NCBI GenBank assembly: GCA_037721215.1
Contig: JBBJNV010000008.1
Location: forward strand, 1 to 64,000
DNA: 64,000 nt
Source of the DNA: Gemmatimonadaceae bacterium
GTDB taxonomy: Bacteria > Gemmatimonadota > Gemmatimonadetes > Gemmatimonadales > Gemmatimonadaceae
Reading direction: 5' to 3'
Below are positions 8,841-17,097 of this stretch, piece by piece. Every line of letters begins with the position of its first letter. Position 1 is the stretch's first letter. A program made the translations under genes and the position numbers. A model generated the notes under the pieces. The model was given only the letters and a program-made list of their open reading frames with translations. It made no database searches and had not been told where the DNA came from.

Positions 8841-9431
8841 ATGATGCATCGGAGTTTCACGATCGGAATGGCGGCCGCCCTTGTCCTGACGGGAATACCG
8901 GCCAGCGCGCAGGCGCCGCGGCAAGTCCCGGCCGCTGCCCTGGTGGTGGGCAGCATGGCTCCCAATTTCTCATTGCCGGGAGCCACGCGATACGGCCTCC
9001 TGCAGAGGCCGTTCATGCTCAGCGACTACCGCGGACAGACTGTAGTGCTGGCATTTTTCTACCAGGCGCGGACAAAGGGCTGAACAGTCCAAATGGAGGC
9101 GTACCGTGATCAGTACGCCACGCTGTTCAACAATGGAAGAAAAGTCGTGGTGGTCGGCATCAGCGTCGACGCAGATACAACTCTCGCATCGTGGGCCCGG
9201 GAGCAGCATTTCCCGATGTTGTTCGCCAGCGACAAGGGGTCGAAGGTGGGCGCGATGTATGATTCGTTCGACGCGAAACGGAACACCGACACGCGGGCTC
9301 TATATGTGATCGATCCGGCCGGAAAGGTTGCTTACGTTACAAAGCCGTTCCGGGTTCTGGCTGCCACCGCCTACACCGAGCTGGGCGCCGTTATCGACAA
9401 GCTGGCACCCGTGCCGGTGGATTCCCTCTAA
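8841..9431 (+). CDS. Exported selenocysteine-containing peroxiredoxin (TGA at 9081 read as Sec81)
   Basis: Read through the TGA at 9081-9083, this is a 196-residue AhpC/BCP-type peroxiredoxin. Two in-frame ATG codons start a signal peptide ending ASA before QAP at about residue 24. The thioredoxin-fold core then follows: VGSMAPNFSLPG, VVLAFFYQARTKG, Sec81, TVQMEAYRDQY, VVVVGISVDAD and TRALYVIDPAGKV. The family motif PxxxTxxC reads YxxxTxxU here, with Thr78 kept and Arg152 at the usual catalytic arginine place. There is no cysteine anywhere, so it would be a one-Sec enzyme reducing hydroperoxides with an external reductant outside the cytoplasm. A hairpin fitting a bacterial SECIS element starts at the TGA. 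It is convergent with a TlpA-like gene, sharing four bases. The alternatives are a nonsense mutation or a sequencing error in a Cys codon. Confidence 0.82.
9081..9129 (+). promoter_or_regulatory. Putative bacterial SECIS element for Sec81
   Basis: The 49 bases from the TGA can fold into two stacked perfect helices. TGAACAG (9081-9087) pairs with CTGTTCA (9123-9129), and GGCGTAC (9098-9104) pairs with GTACGCC (9113-9119). The apical loop is CGTGATCA, with G at its second position followed by T. The loop begins 21 bases after the TGA. Bacterial SECIS elements recognised by SelB are known to sit inside the coding region directly after the UGA, with an apical loop roughly 16-37 bases downstream carrying a G in its first two positions. 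Fold stability was judged by eye and was not computed. Confidence 0.78.
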
Positions 9432-9934
9432 AGCGCTTTTCGAATTGCGGCTTCCAGATTCTGGGAGCCGCCGAGCCCGGTGTAAACGATGTTACCCTTG
9501 CGGTTAACGACGACGACGTACGACGTAGCCGGCACCTCATAAGCGTCAGAAGCGTTGGCGTCGGCATCAAAAAGTATTTCGTGGGTGAGCTTGTTCTTGG
9601 CGACATATGCCTTGAGGCGCGCCGGAGATTGTCGGATCGACACCGCAACACCGATGAACTTGACCTTGCCGGCGTACTTCTTCTGCGCGGCCAGAAGTGC
9701 TGGCTCGAGTTCGTGGCATTGCGGGCACCATGTCGCCCAGAACTCGATAAGCATCGGCGTGCGGCCGACATACGAGCCGAGATCGACCGACTTTCCGTCG
9801 AGAGTTTTGACAATCGCGGCCGGAGCGCGTTTGCCCACCGCGATCCCGATTTCCTGGGCGCTGGCGGAGGTAGTAAAGACAAGAGTCGCCGAAACTGCAA
9901 TCAGGGCGGCGGACATGAGGTTGCTTAGTCGCAT
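9428..9934 (-). CDS. TlpA/ResA-like exported thioredoxin-family protein
   Basis: This 168-residue protein has a signal peptide (residues 1-27, ASA before QEI) and a thioredoxin fold with the CxxC active site FWATWCPQC at Cys70/Cys73. GKRAPAAIVKTLDGKSVDLG precedes it, and the cis-Pro loop EVPATSYVVVVNRKG lies near residue 133. TlpA/ResA-type proteins reduce disulfides or other oxidised thiols outside the cytoplasm, taking electrons from CcdA or DsbD. Its stop shares the four bases CTAA with the stop of the Sec-peroxiredoxin gene on the other strand, and a CcdA-like gene lies 85 bases upstream on the same strand. It is therefore a good candidate electron donor to the peroxiredoxin, which is inference. 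Confidence 0.9.
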   Translation of the reverse strand: MRLSNLMSAALIAVSATLVFTTSASAQEIGIAVGKRAPAAIVKTLDGKSVDLGSYVGRTPMLIEFWATWCPQCHELEPALLAAQKKYAGKVKFIGVAVSIRQSPARLKAYVAKNKLTHEILFDADANASDAYEVPATSYVVVVNRKGNIVYTGLGGSQNLEAAIRKAL

Positions 9935-10019
9935 CGGAGCAATTCCATTGGGGGGAGGGCGGTCATCGGTTGTTATTTACCCGCTGTAACCGGGAAGTGT
10001 TCAGAACGCCTTGGCGCCG

Positions 10020-10739
10020 TCATATCAGGAGCAACCCCATCTGCACCAGATAGTATTCCGCGACTCCAATCATGACGAGTGCGAACCCGCGCTTCACCCA
10101 TACCATCCACGCTCCCGCGCGCGGCAGCCTTGTCACCGTCCCACTGAACAACCCGACAGCAACGAGTAGCGCACACATACCGACCGAAAAGCTGAACAGA
10201 TAGACGAACCCAAGTGCTGCCTGTTTCGTCGTCGTGACCCAGGTGAGGACGGCGGCCATCACGGGCGCACCGCATGGAGCCGCGACCAGGCCCGAAACGG
10301 ACCCCATCACGAACGCCCCCGAGAATCGGCCAGCCGTTCCCGCGCTCGATGCACGCGTGACGAGCGACGCAGGGAGTCGTACGGGTAGAACGTCGAGCAT
10401 CGACAGGGCCGCGATCATCAACAGATTCGCCATCGCAAAATAGAACCACGGGTTGGTGCTTATCGAACCAAACATCGTGCCGGTAAGGCCAGCGACGAGC
10501 CCTAGCGAAGCATATACAAGCGCCAGTCCCATGACATAGGCAAAAGTCAGGAGCGGCGTCCTCCATCGCGGCGGCTTCTCCTCACCTACCGTCTGCCCGC
10601 CGACAATGGCGGCCGTTATCGGAATCATTGGATAGATGCAGGGCGTCAGGCTCGTCAACACGCCCGCAACGAAAAGAATGCCCATCGCAATCAACGGATT
10701 GGATGACAGTTGTGTCGAAATCGAGGAGAAGTCCATCAT
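10020..10739 (-). CDS. CcdA/DsbD-type transmembrane electron carrier
   Basis: The ATG at 10739 gives 239 residues with six or more membrane helices. Both conserved redox cysteines of the CcdA/DsbD membrane domain are present: Cys34 in LTPCIYPMIPITAAIVGG and Cys155 in VAAPCGAPVMAAVL. The first motif reads more like DsbD than short CcdA. Such proteins carry electrons from cytoplasmic thioredoxin through the inner membrane to extracytoplasmic thioredoxin-like partners. The TlpA-like gene follows on the same strand and is the obvious partner. No separate DsbD alpha or gamma domain is fused here. Confidence 0.9.
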   Translation of the reverse strand: MMDFSSISTQLSSNPLIAMGILFVAGVLTSLTPCIYPMIPITAAIVGGQTVGEEKPPRWRTPLLTFAYVMGLALVYASLGLVAGLTGTMFGSISTNPWFYFAMANLLMIAALSMLDVLPVRLPASLVTRASSAGTAGRFSGAFVMGSVSGLVAAPCGAPVMAAVLTWVTTTKQAALGFVYLFSFSVGMCALLVAVGLFSGTVTRLPRAGAWMVWVKRGFALVMIGVAEYYLVQMGLLLI

Positions 10740-10875
10740 GGTAAGGTAGTGAGTAAGGCGGATTATGCGTGCTCGTCGGGTTTTGACGGCCCGGGGACGG
10801 CCCCCGCAAAGGTGTAGATTTGTTCGCTTGAAGCGGGGTGCTCGACCACGGCACCGCAACCTCCTCGAAACAACG

Positions 10876-13104
10876 ATGACAGCAGTCAACTCAAGATCGG
10901 CCGCAACGCTTTCTCATTCAGACACCGGGGCGGGCTACAAGCCCTCTTATGCCGCGGCGGGAATCGCGGCGCTGGCGGTGTTCGTACTCTACTTCATCAC
11001 GATTGCGCCTTCCACGGCGATGTGGGATACCGGCGAATACATGGCCGCCGCGAAGGTGCTCGGATTGCCGCATCCCCCCGGCAACCCCTTTTTCATCTTG
11101 CTGGCGAATGTGTTCGGCCAGCTTCCCCTTCCCGGCAGCTACGCGCAGCAGATCAATACGATGGCCGCGCTTGCCAGCGCCTTGTCCGCTGGATTCTGGT
11201 TTCTCATAACCGAGCGAATTCTTTCAGGATGGATTGGCAACGGGTGGCAACGCCTGCTCGGCGCCGCTCTTGCGACTTTGATCGGCGCAACGGCGTTCAC
11301 CGTCTGGAACCAGAGCGTTGTAAACGAGAAGGTCTACACCATCTCGCTCTTTTTCTTCACTGCCGTCTCGTGGCTGATGATTTCGTGGACCGACGATCCC
11401 GATGGTCCCAAAGCCAACCGCCGGCTCATACTGGTCGCCTTCCTGCTTGGCCTTGGCTATGCCAATCACCCTGCCGGATTTCTTGCGGCACCCGCAGTGG
11501 GCGTGGCTATTCTCGTGCGCCGCTGGCAAACTTTTCTGAACTGGCGTTTACTTACGAAGGGACTGCTGGTGATGGCATTGGGCCTCACGCCGTTCATCTA
11601 CCTGCCGATTCGGTCAGCTTACTTTCCGGCAATCAACGAAGGCGAGACAACGGCCTGCGTCACTGAAATAAGCGCCGCCTGCACGTTCAGTGAGCTCACC
11701 AAAAAACGCGTGATGGATAACATCAACCGCGAGCAGTACGGCAAAAAACTCGAACGCGGCGCCCCGTTTACTGCCCAGGTCGGCATGTGGTGGCTCTATT
11801 TCAAGTGGCAGTGGTTGCGCGATGCGCACGGAGAAAGCGCGGCACTCCAGGCGATACTGGCAGTCGTCTTTCTGTCTCTTGGCTTGATAGGAGGATATGT
11901 CCACTGGACGCACGACCGCCGCACGTTCTGGTATTTCGGGCCGCTGATGTTCACACTGACGCTGGCGCTCATCTACTACATGAACTTCAAGTATGGATGG
12001 TCGCAGTCGCCCGAGCTGGGTGACGACGTTGCTCGCGAGGTGCGAGACCGGGATTACTTCTACATCTGGAGCTACTCGGCGTGGGGCGTGTGGGCTGCGC
12101 TCGGCCTTGTGTATATCTGGCAATCCGTCGCTCAGATACTTGACGGGTCGAGCGGCGCGAAAGCGGATGGCGCCGGTTACGCCAGCCGTCGCGGCTGGCT
12201 GCTCGCCACACCTCTCCTGCTGATCGCGTGCGCGCCTCTCGTCGGCAACTGGAAGGCGGCATCGCACCGCGGTGACACCTTCACGGCAAAGTGGGGAGCA
12301 GATATGCTGAACTCCGTCGAGCCGTACGGCATTCTCATCACCAACGGAGACAACGACACCTTCCCCCTCTGGTATGCGCAGGAAGTGGAAGGCGTGCGCC
12401 AGGACGTACTGGTACTGGTGACTTCATATCTGAACACCGACTGGTTCGTTCGGCAAATGATTCGCCGGCCGGTGCGTGAATATGACGCGGCCAAAGGCCC
12501 AGCAATTTATCGGGACAAGCAATGGCCGAAGCCGACCAGATCGCCGCTGGCAATGAGCTTCGCCGAAGCAGACGCGCTGCCCGAATATCTCGAGCTCCGC
12601 GAACCACAGCTGTTCAAGCAGCGGGATCTCGTCGCAACCATTCAGCCGGGCTATCTGACCCGCGATCAGATCGTCACGCTGCGACTGATCAAGGATTCAT
12701 ACCCCGAGCGAGCGATTTTCTTCTCTACCGGCGGTTACGGCAAAACGCTGGGTCTCGCAAATCATTCATTGCGACAGGGACTCGTCGAGAAGCTCGTCGA
12801 GAAACCAATCGTGCCCGGCCGCGATACGGTGCAGGTTGGCGACGGCTTTCTCGACGTAAACCGCTCCTACGCTCTCTGGACACAGGTCTACAAGGGACCA
12901 CAGGAACTCATTGACGAAGGCGACTGGGTTGACCGTCCATCGTTCGGTATACCGTATACCTATACGGTGACCGGATATCTCGTGGCCGAAGCACTGAGAA
13001 TACAGGGTCGAGAAGCCCTTGGCGTGCCGATCATGAACACCGTCAAGGGCATGGCTCAGGCCGCCAGGATTACCGACGTCCTCGGCGCGCTTTCTGACCG
13101 CTAA
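10876..13104 (+). CDS. DUF2723 (TMEM260-like) membrane glycosyltransferase
   Basis: I use the ATG at 10876; an upstream ATG at 10765 would add a 37-residue Arg-rich leader. The 742-residue protein has about ten N-terminal membrane helices and a soluble C-terminal domain. The first loop contains the GT-C-type acidic motif WDTGEYMAAAKVLGL followed by HPPGNPFF, which is diagnostic of DUF2723. Eukaryotic TMEM260 of this family is a protein O-mannosyltransferase. Bacterial members are common in Bacteroidota and Gemmatimonadota and are thought to glycosylate exported proteins or envelope glycans from a lipid-linked sugar. The C-terminal segment with YGILITNGDNDTFPLWYAQE is also typical. Its stop overlaps the stop of the convergent HEAT-repeat gene by four bases. 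Confidence 0.9.
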   Translation: MTAVNSRSAATLSHSDTGAGYKPSYAAAGIAALAVFVLYFITIAPSTAMWDTGEYMAAAKVLGLPHPPGNPFFILLANVFGQLPLPGSYAQQINTMAALASALSAGFWFLITERILSGWIGNGWQRLLGAALATLIGATAFTVWNQSVVNEKVYTISLFFFTAVSWLMISWTDDPDGPKANRRLILVAFLLGLGYANHPAGFLAAPAVGVAILVRRWQTFLNWRLLTKGLLVMALGLTPFIYLPIRSAYFPAINEGETTACVTEISAACTFSELTKKRVMDNINREQYGKKLERGAPFTAQVGMWWLYFKWQWLRDAHGESAALQAILAVVFLSLGLIGGYVHWTHDRRTFWYFGPLMFTLTLALIYYMNFKYGWSQSPELGDDVAREVRDRDYFYIWSYSAWGVWAALGLVYIWQSVAQILDGSSGAKADGAGYASRRGWLLATPLLLIACAPLVGNWKAASHRGDTFTAKWGADMLNSVEPYGILITNGDNDTFPLWYAQEVEGVRQDVLVLVTSYLNTDWFVRQMIRRPVREYDAAKGPAIYRDKQWPKPTRSPLAMSFAEADALPEYLELREPQLFKQRDLVATIQPGYLTRDQIVTLRLIKDSYPERAIFFSTGGYGKTLGLANHSLRQGLVEKLVEKPIVPGRDTVQVGDGFLDVNRSYALWTQVYKGPQELIDEGDWVDRPSFGIPYTYTVTGYLVAEALRIQGREALGVPIMNTVKGMAQAARITDVLGALSDR

Positions 13105-13916
13105 CGCTGCGTGAGGATTTCCTCGAACAGCGCAAGGGCGCGTGGATCTCTCGACTGGCCCAGCCAGAAAAGCGCGTTCTTTCGGATTTTTGGATCACGG
13201 TTGGTGCGGGCGATCCGGATGAGCGCGGGCACAGCTTCGCCATTTCGTTGCTGAGACAGGGCAAACACCGCAGACTCGCGAATCTCCCGGTCGATATCAT
13301 TCTCACCCGCCAGACTGGCGAGGTTTGCCGTGATTGCGTCTCCTGCGGCCTGCCCAACCCAGAACACTGCCTGTTTGCGGGTTTCTGACGGCCGGGACTC
13401 GTCCCGTGCTACCCGCAGCAGCGCGGGCCAGACCACGACGCTATCCGCGATCGTCGCGGGAAAGATGGCGTCCTTCGCAACCCGATCGTTGCCCGTGGAG
13501 ACGAGGCTCATCAGATAATCGCTCGCGTCCCGCGCGGAGACGATTCCAAGATCAGTGACGGTGCCACTCGCTGGACGCCACCGGCCGCCGACATAGGTGC
13601 GCAGTTTCATGATTCGCCCATTGCCAACATCGGCAACGATGCGAACGGGGCCGACGCTGCACTCCTGATCCCACACAACGTCTGCCGATTCCCTGTAACT
13701 CCACTGCGTATTACCGCTGTTGCTTCGGCTGATATGGTCGCCGTTGCCACACACACCGGGGCGCGCGGCAAAAGCAAAACGTACCCGGCCATCAGGCGCC
13801 GCGGCGATACGGCGAGCAACCGAAGCGCCCTGCGCAGCAGCGTGTCGCGGCACCAGGCTGGCCATCACCACAAGTGACCCGACAATTACAACGAGACCTG
13901 TCTGTCTGGAAATCAT
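13101..13916 (-). CDS. Exported HEAT-repeat protein (short)
   Basis: The protein has 271 residues. A signal peptide ends AAA before QGA near residue 28. A beta-rich segment with a few cysteines follows, then at least three HEAT-type repeats near the C-terminus. Each repeat carries the core R-x-x-A-[VL]-F-x-[LV]-[SG]-Q: RKQAVFWVGQ, RESAVFALSQ and RKNALFWLGQ. HEAT repeats form alpha-solenoids that bind proteins. It is the last gene of a minus-strand operon of sigma factor, anti-sigma-like protein and two HEAT-repeat proteins, starting 12 bases after the longer paralogue. A role in envelope sensing or scaffolding is inferred from context only. Confidence 0.8.
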   Translation of the reverse strand: MISRQTGLVVIVGSLVVMASLVPRHAAAQGASVARRIAAAPDGRVRFAFAARPGVCGNGDHISRSNSGNTQWSYRESADVVWDQECSVGPVRIVADVGNGRIMKLRTYVGGRWRPASGTVTDLGIVSARDASDYLMSLVSTGNDRVAKDAIFPATIADSVVVWPALLRVARDESRPSETRKQAVFWVGQAAGDAITANLASLAGENDIDREIRESAVFALSQQRNGEAVPALIRIARTNRDPKIRKNALFWLGQSRDPRALALFEEILTQR

Positions 13917-13928
13917 TGGACCTGCCCT

Positions 13929-15416
13929 CTACCGGTTGATGAGATCGAGCAAAAACTGCTGAACGCGCGGGTCACGTGACTGGCCGAGCCAGAAAATCGC
14001 CTTCTTTCGGAGCTCGGGATTTGGATCATTCTTCGCGATATCGAGCAGCTTGTCGACAGCGGCGGGCGAGTTGCGCTGTGAAAACACGAAGATCATCTGA
14101 TCCCGCATCTCGGTCTCCTTCATCCTGGAGTAAAACGGAACCAGTCGATCGAGCGACACGCCACCCTGACCTGCCCAGAACAGCGCTTTCTTGCGCAGCT
14201 CGATTGTCTCGGCGGGATTGATCGCAATGTCCATCAGCCACTGGTCGTTTCCGACACCGCGCTGCTGCGAAAGCGAGAAAAGGATCTTGTCCTTGAGCTC
14301 ATCGTTTCTCAGCCGGGAGTAGAGCGACCGAAGGAACTCAGTGTTTTCCGGCGATCTACGCTGTCCCAGCCAGAAAATCGCCTGTCCGCGGAGTTCGTCG
14401 GAGGTGCCATCGCGGGTGGCGAACTCACGCAAAATCGCGGCGCCGCGCCCACTTCGATGCTGCGACAGTGCGAACAGCGCCTTGTTCTGCAACCCCTCCT
14501 CGCGCGAGGTTCGCAGAATCTCCTGCAACATGTCCACGGCGCGTTCGTCCGACACCTGCGAAAGCCAGAACACGGCCTGCTCGCGCACTTCCTGGTCCGG
14601 ATCGTTACGGGCAATCCGCAAAAGGATGTCAGCCGTTTCCGGTGTGCGCTTCTGCGAAACCAGGAACACCGCTTTTCTGCGCAAGCCGGCTGAACATGCA
14701 TCCCGGCGATCAAGTACTTTCGACAGTATTGGAAGTGCCCGCGCGGCATCCATCTGCAGCAGCGCGTTCAGCGCCGCGATGCGTTCGTCATCCTCGTCGT
14801 TTTCGGCCGGACAATTTGCACCCCGGGCAGTGGCCGCCGTTCTGCCTGAAGCGCGTGAGGCCCCCGCGCCGGTTGCACCGAGCGCTCCAAGTGGGGCTTG
14901 CGCTGAGGACAGAGCATTTCCGACAATGCCGCCGACGCTCGCGGCCGCCTCGGAAACCTCCGCGGCGCAGGGCGCGTCACCCTGCCGCGCCAGCTCCCCG
15001 CAAATGCGGGTGCGCAACGTCGCCACGTCGCCCCTGCGCGCAACGTGCGGATATTTCTTCTGCAACCGGGCGAGAAGCGTTCGCGCATCCTTCAACTTCT
15101 CCGTGCCACCGCTTCTGTACATTGCAAACGCCTGATAGTAGAGCGATTCGCCCGCGTACTCAGACTTCGGAAACCGCTCGACGACTCTGCCGAACAGATT
15201 CGCCGCGCGTGCGTACTCGCCCCGGCTCAGTGCCTCGCGCGCTTCGCGATACAGTACGTCCGCGGAATCCCGTGCATATCGCGACGCACGCACCGCTATG
15301 TTAGCTGCGAGATGCATCGCCGGAGCTGCGACCGGCGCTGCCCCGGTCCGCGGCCATTCGTGAGGCGCACCGGAAAACATGGCGGCCGCTACGATCAATC
15401 CTGTCAGTTTCATCAT
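13929..15416 (-). CDS. Exported TPR plus HEAT-repeat protein (long)
   Basis: This 495-residue protein has an N-terminal export-type hydrophobic segment, a TPR-like region (YREAREALSRGEYARAANLF, FPKSEYAGESLYYQAFAMY), an Ala-rich linker and eight tandem HEAT-type repeats of about 36 residues. The repeat cores are RRKAVFLVSQ, REQAVFWLSQ, QNKALFALSQ, RGQAIFWLGQ, KDKILFSLSQ, RKKALFWAGQ, RDQMIFVFSQ and RKKAIFWLGQ. The protein resembles an outer-envelope scaffold in which the TPR part may sense or bind peptides and the HEAT part forms a superhelix. It starts six bases after the anti-sigma-like gene, so it is almost certainly part of that sigma-factor operon. No enzymatic motif is visible. Confidence 0.85.
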   Translation of the reverse strand: MMKLTGLIVAAAMFSGAPHEWPRTGAAPVAAPAMHLAANIAVRASRYARDSADVLYREAREALSRGEYARAANLFGRVVERFPKSEYAGESLYYQAFAMYRSGGTEKLKDARTLLARLQKKYPHVARRGDVATLRTRICGELARQGDAPCAAEVSEAAASVGGIVGNALSSAQAPLGALGATGAGASRASGRTAATARGANCPAENDEDDERIAALNALLQMDAARALPILSKVLDRRDACSAGLRRKAVFLVSQKRTPETADILLRIARNDPDQEVREQAVFWLSQVSDERAVDMLQEILRTSREEGLQNKALFALSQHRSGRGAAILREFATRDGTSDELRGQAIFWLGQRRSPENTEFLRSLYSRLRNDELKDKILFSLSQQRGVGNDQWLMDIAINPAETIELRKKALFWAGQGGVSLDRLVPFYSRMKETEMRDQMIFVFSQRNSPAAVDKLLDIAKNDPNPELRKKAIFWLGQSRDPRVQQFLLDLINR

Positions 15417-15422
15417 GTCTCC

Positions 15423-16424
15423 CTAATATCCTCTCGTCGGCCCCGCGGGAATCGCGGTGCGCAAGCGTGTCATTACTGCTCCGTTTCTGAGACTGCCGTC
15501 GATCAGATCGCGCTCCTGAGCTGCAGAGCGCGGCGATAGCTGGACGATCTGCGCCAGAACCAGCTCGAGATCTTCGAGGAGCTTCGCGCGCCGCGGATCA
15601 TCGCCTGCCGGGGAATCAAGAAGCAGGCGGGTGTTGGACAGCAAACCCTTCGCCCACCCCGCCAGACGCGAATCCGTCTGCTGGTCGCGGGATTCGAGCG
15701 TGAACGACGTCAGCAACGCTTCCGCATCGGTGAGATGTCTGATGGTCGCGACCTGATAGGGCACTACAGACTGCGATCCAGCCGCGGAAGTTTCCCGATC
15801 GTCAGACGCGAATCCGCCAGTCGATGGCGACCTTTGCAGGCTGCGGAGCCCGGTGGCTACTCGTCTGTCTGCCTTCGATGTGACAGGTGATGCCATGGGG
15901 TTTCGGAATGACCCGGAGCGCGGGCGATTCGTCGAAACCGCGCTGGGCTCGGCCACGCGCAGAGGATCCTGAGATTCAGCGGCCAACCCCTCGGCGTAGT
16001 TCGGTAATTCAGCGGCCTGCCCTTCCCCAGGCTCGCCGAGCGATACGATGGCCGGCACTCGCACGCCTGTAGAAGCTGTTTTAACCGGAATGCTTCGCGC
16101 GGGTCCGGCGCTGTTCGTTGTCCACTTCCCTATACCGATGCCAGTAGCCACGAGAAGCACTGCCGCGGCTGCCATGCTCAACCAGCCGAAGCGAGGGCGA
16201 GGGGATATCGTTTCAGGCAAGGACTCGCGAGCGACCGGCCTACCGGTCGCCGAGGCTACCGCCGGTACTACGAACAGTCGCGGAACGTCCGGGACTGTGC
16301 CGTCACGGTTGAACCTCGCCGCGTCGATCGCCGCCCACATCTCCTCGCGCGGTGTCTCCGGCGGAGAATTATGCCCCGCCGCTGCCCTGCGAATCAGATC
16401 ATCCAGCCGGTTATCGTCATTCAT
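15423..16424 (-). CDS. Putative anti-sigma factor, single-pass membrane protein
   Basis: I start at the ATG at 16424, which forms an ATGA overlap with the sigma-factor stop; a GTG at 16433 is possible. The 333-residue product has a short acidic/basic N-terminal region (NRLDDLIRRAAAG, EEMWAAIDAARF) placed as in cytoplasmic anti-sigma domains. One membrane helix lies at about residues 81-99, and a long Ser/Arg-rich extracytoplasmic tail follows. No HCCC zinc motif is visible. Translational coupling directly behind the ECF sigma gene is the main argument for the anti-sigma role. The tail could receive an envelope signal through the two HEAT proteins encoded next. Confidence 0.7.
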   Translation of the reverse strand: MNDDNRLDDLIRRAAAGHNSPPETPREEMWAAIDAARFNRDGTVPDVPRLFVVPAVASATGRPVARESLPETISPRPRFGWLSMAAAAVLLVATGIGIGKWTTNSAGPARSIPVKTASTGVRVPAIVSLGEPGEGQAAELPNYAEGLAAESQDPLRVAEPSAVSTNRPRSGSFRNPMASPVTSKADRRVATGLRSLQRSPSTGGFASDDRETSAAGSQSVVPYQVATIRHLTDAEALLTSFTLESRDQQTDSRLAGWAKGLLSNTRLLLDSPAGDDPRRAKLLEDLELVLAQIVQLSPRSAAQERDLIDGSLRNGAVMTRLRTAIPAGPTRGY

Positions 16425-16999
16425 GATATCCACTCACCATTGAAATCCGCCAGCGCCTCACGGAGTTTTGCACGTCCCTGAAACAGCCTTGTCTTCGATG
16501 TACCCACCGGAATGCCGAGCGTCGATCCAATCTCATCGTGTGTGAACCCTTCGACATCGTGCATCAGAAAAACCGTTCGATACTTCTCGCTCAATGCGTC
16601 AATTGCCGCCGCGAGACGCGTCTTGAGATCCGGCTCGGCCTCCCTGATCGACGTTCCGATACCCGATGCCGCTTCAATCGGCGCTTCACGGTTCTTTGCC
16701 GTCTTCACCTTGCGCAAGCCGTTCAGGGCTATCGAAACACCGATGGCATGGAGCCAGGTTGAGAGTGAGGATTCGTGGCGGAAATCGCCGATTCGCTCAA
16801 ACGCCCGGATGAAGGTGAGTTGCGTGAAATCGCGAGCCAGGTCATCGTCGCCGGCAAGCCGGAAGGCAAGTCTGAATACGCGGTCTACATGAGTGTCGTA
16901 CAATTCACGCTGGGCACTGGGTTCTCCAGCAACGACCCGCGCGATCAGTTGTCTTTCGCTCAAACCGCCTCGTTCCCGGGGAATCGAAAGCGCTATCAT
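16421..16999 (-). CDS. ECF (sigma-70 family) RNA polymerase sigma factor
   Basis: This 192-residue protein has the two ECF domains. The sigma-2 region includes LYDTHVDRVFRLAFRLAGD and DLARDFTQLTFIRAFERI. The sigma-4 region includes ALSEKYRTVFLMHDVEGFTHDEIG and the helix-turn-helix GIPVGTSKTRLFQGRAKLRE; both are shown here across natural breaks in the protein. It directs RNA polymerase to a specific promoter set, probably including its own operon. It heads a minus-strand unit with the anti-sigma-like gene (ATGA overlap) and two HEAT-repeat genes. Long lines of evidence agree on the family; the regulon is unknown. Confidence 0.93.
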   Translation of the reverse strand: MIALSIPRERGGLSERQLIARVVAGEPSAQRELYDTHVDRVFRLAFRLAGDDDLARDFTQLTFIRAFERIGDFRHESSLSTWLHAIGVSIALNGLRKVKTAKNREAPIEAASGIGTSIREAEPDLKTRLAAAIDALSEKYRTVFLMHDVEGFTHDEIGSTLGIPVGTSKTRLFQGRAKLREALADFNGEWIS

Positions 17000-17097
17000 C
17001 GCAACTCTGACACGTGCTTGACGGAAAGGGTTCGGTGGCGGCGGGGACCGTTGCCCGTTGCCCGCTGCCCGTCACCCACCGATGGTGATAGCGCCAG

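Noticed and set aside
9081-9083. TGA as a plain stop giving an 80-residue protein
   Set aside because: The truncated product would lack the active site. Family similarity resumes in the same frame directly after the TGA, and a SECIS-like hairpin follows.
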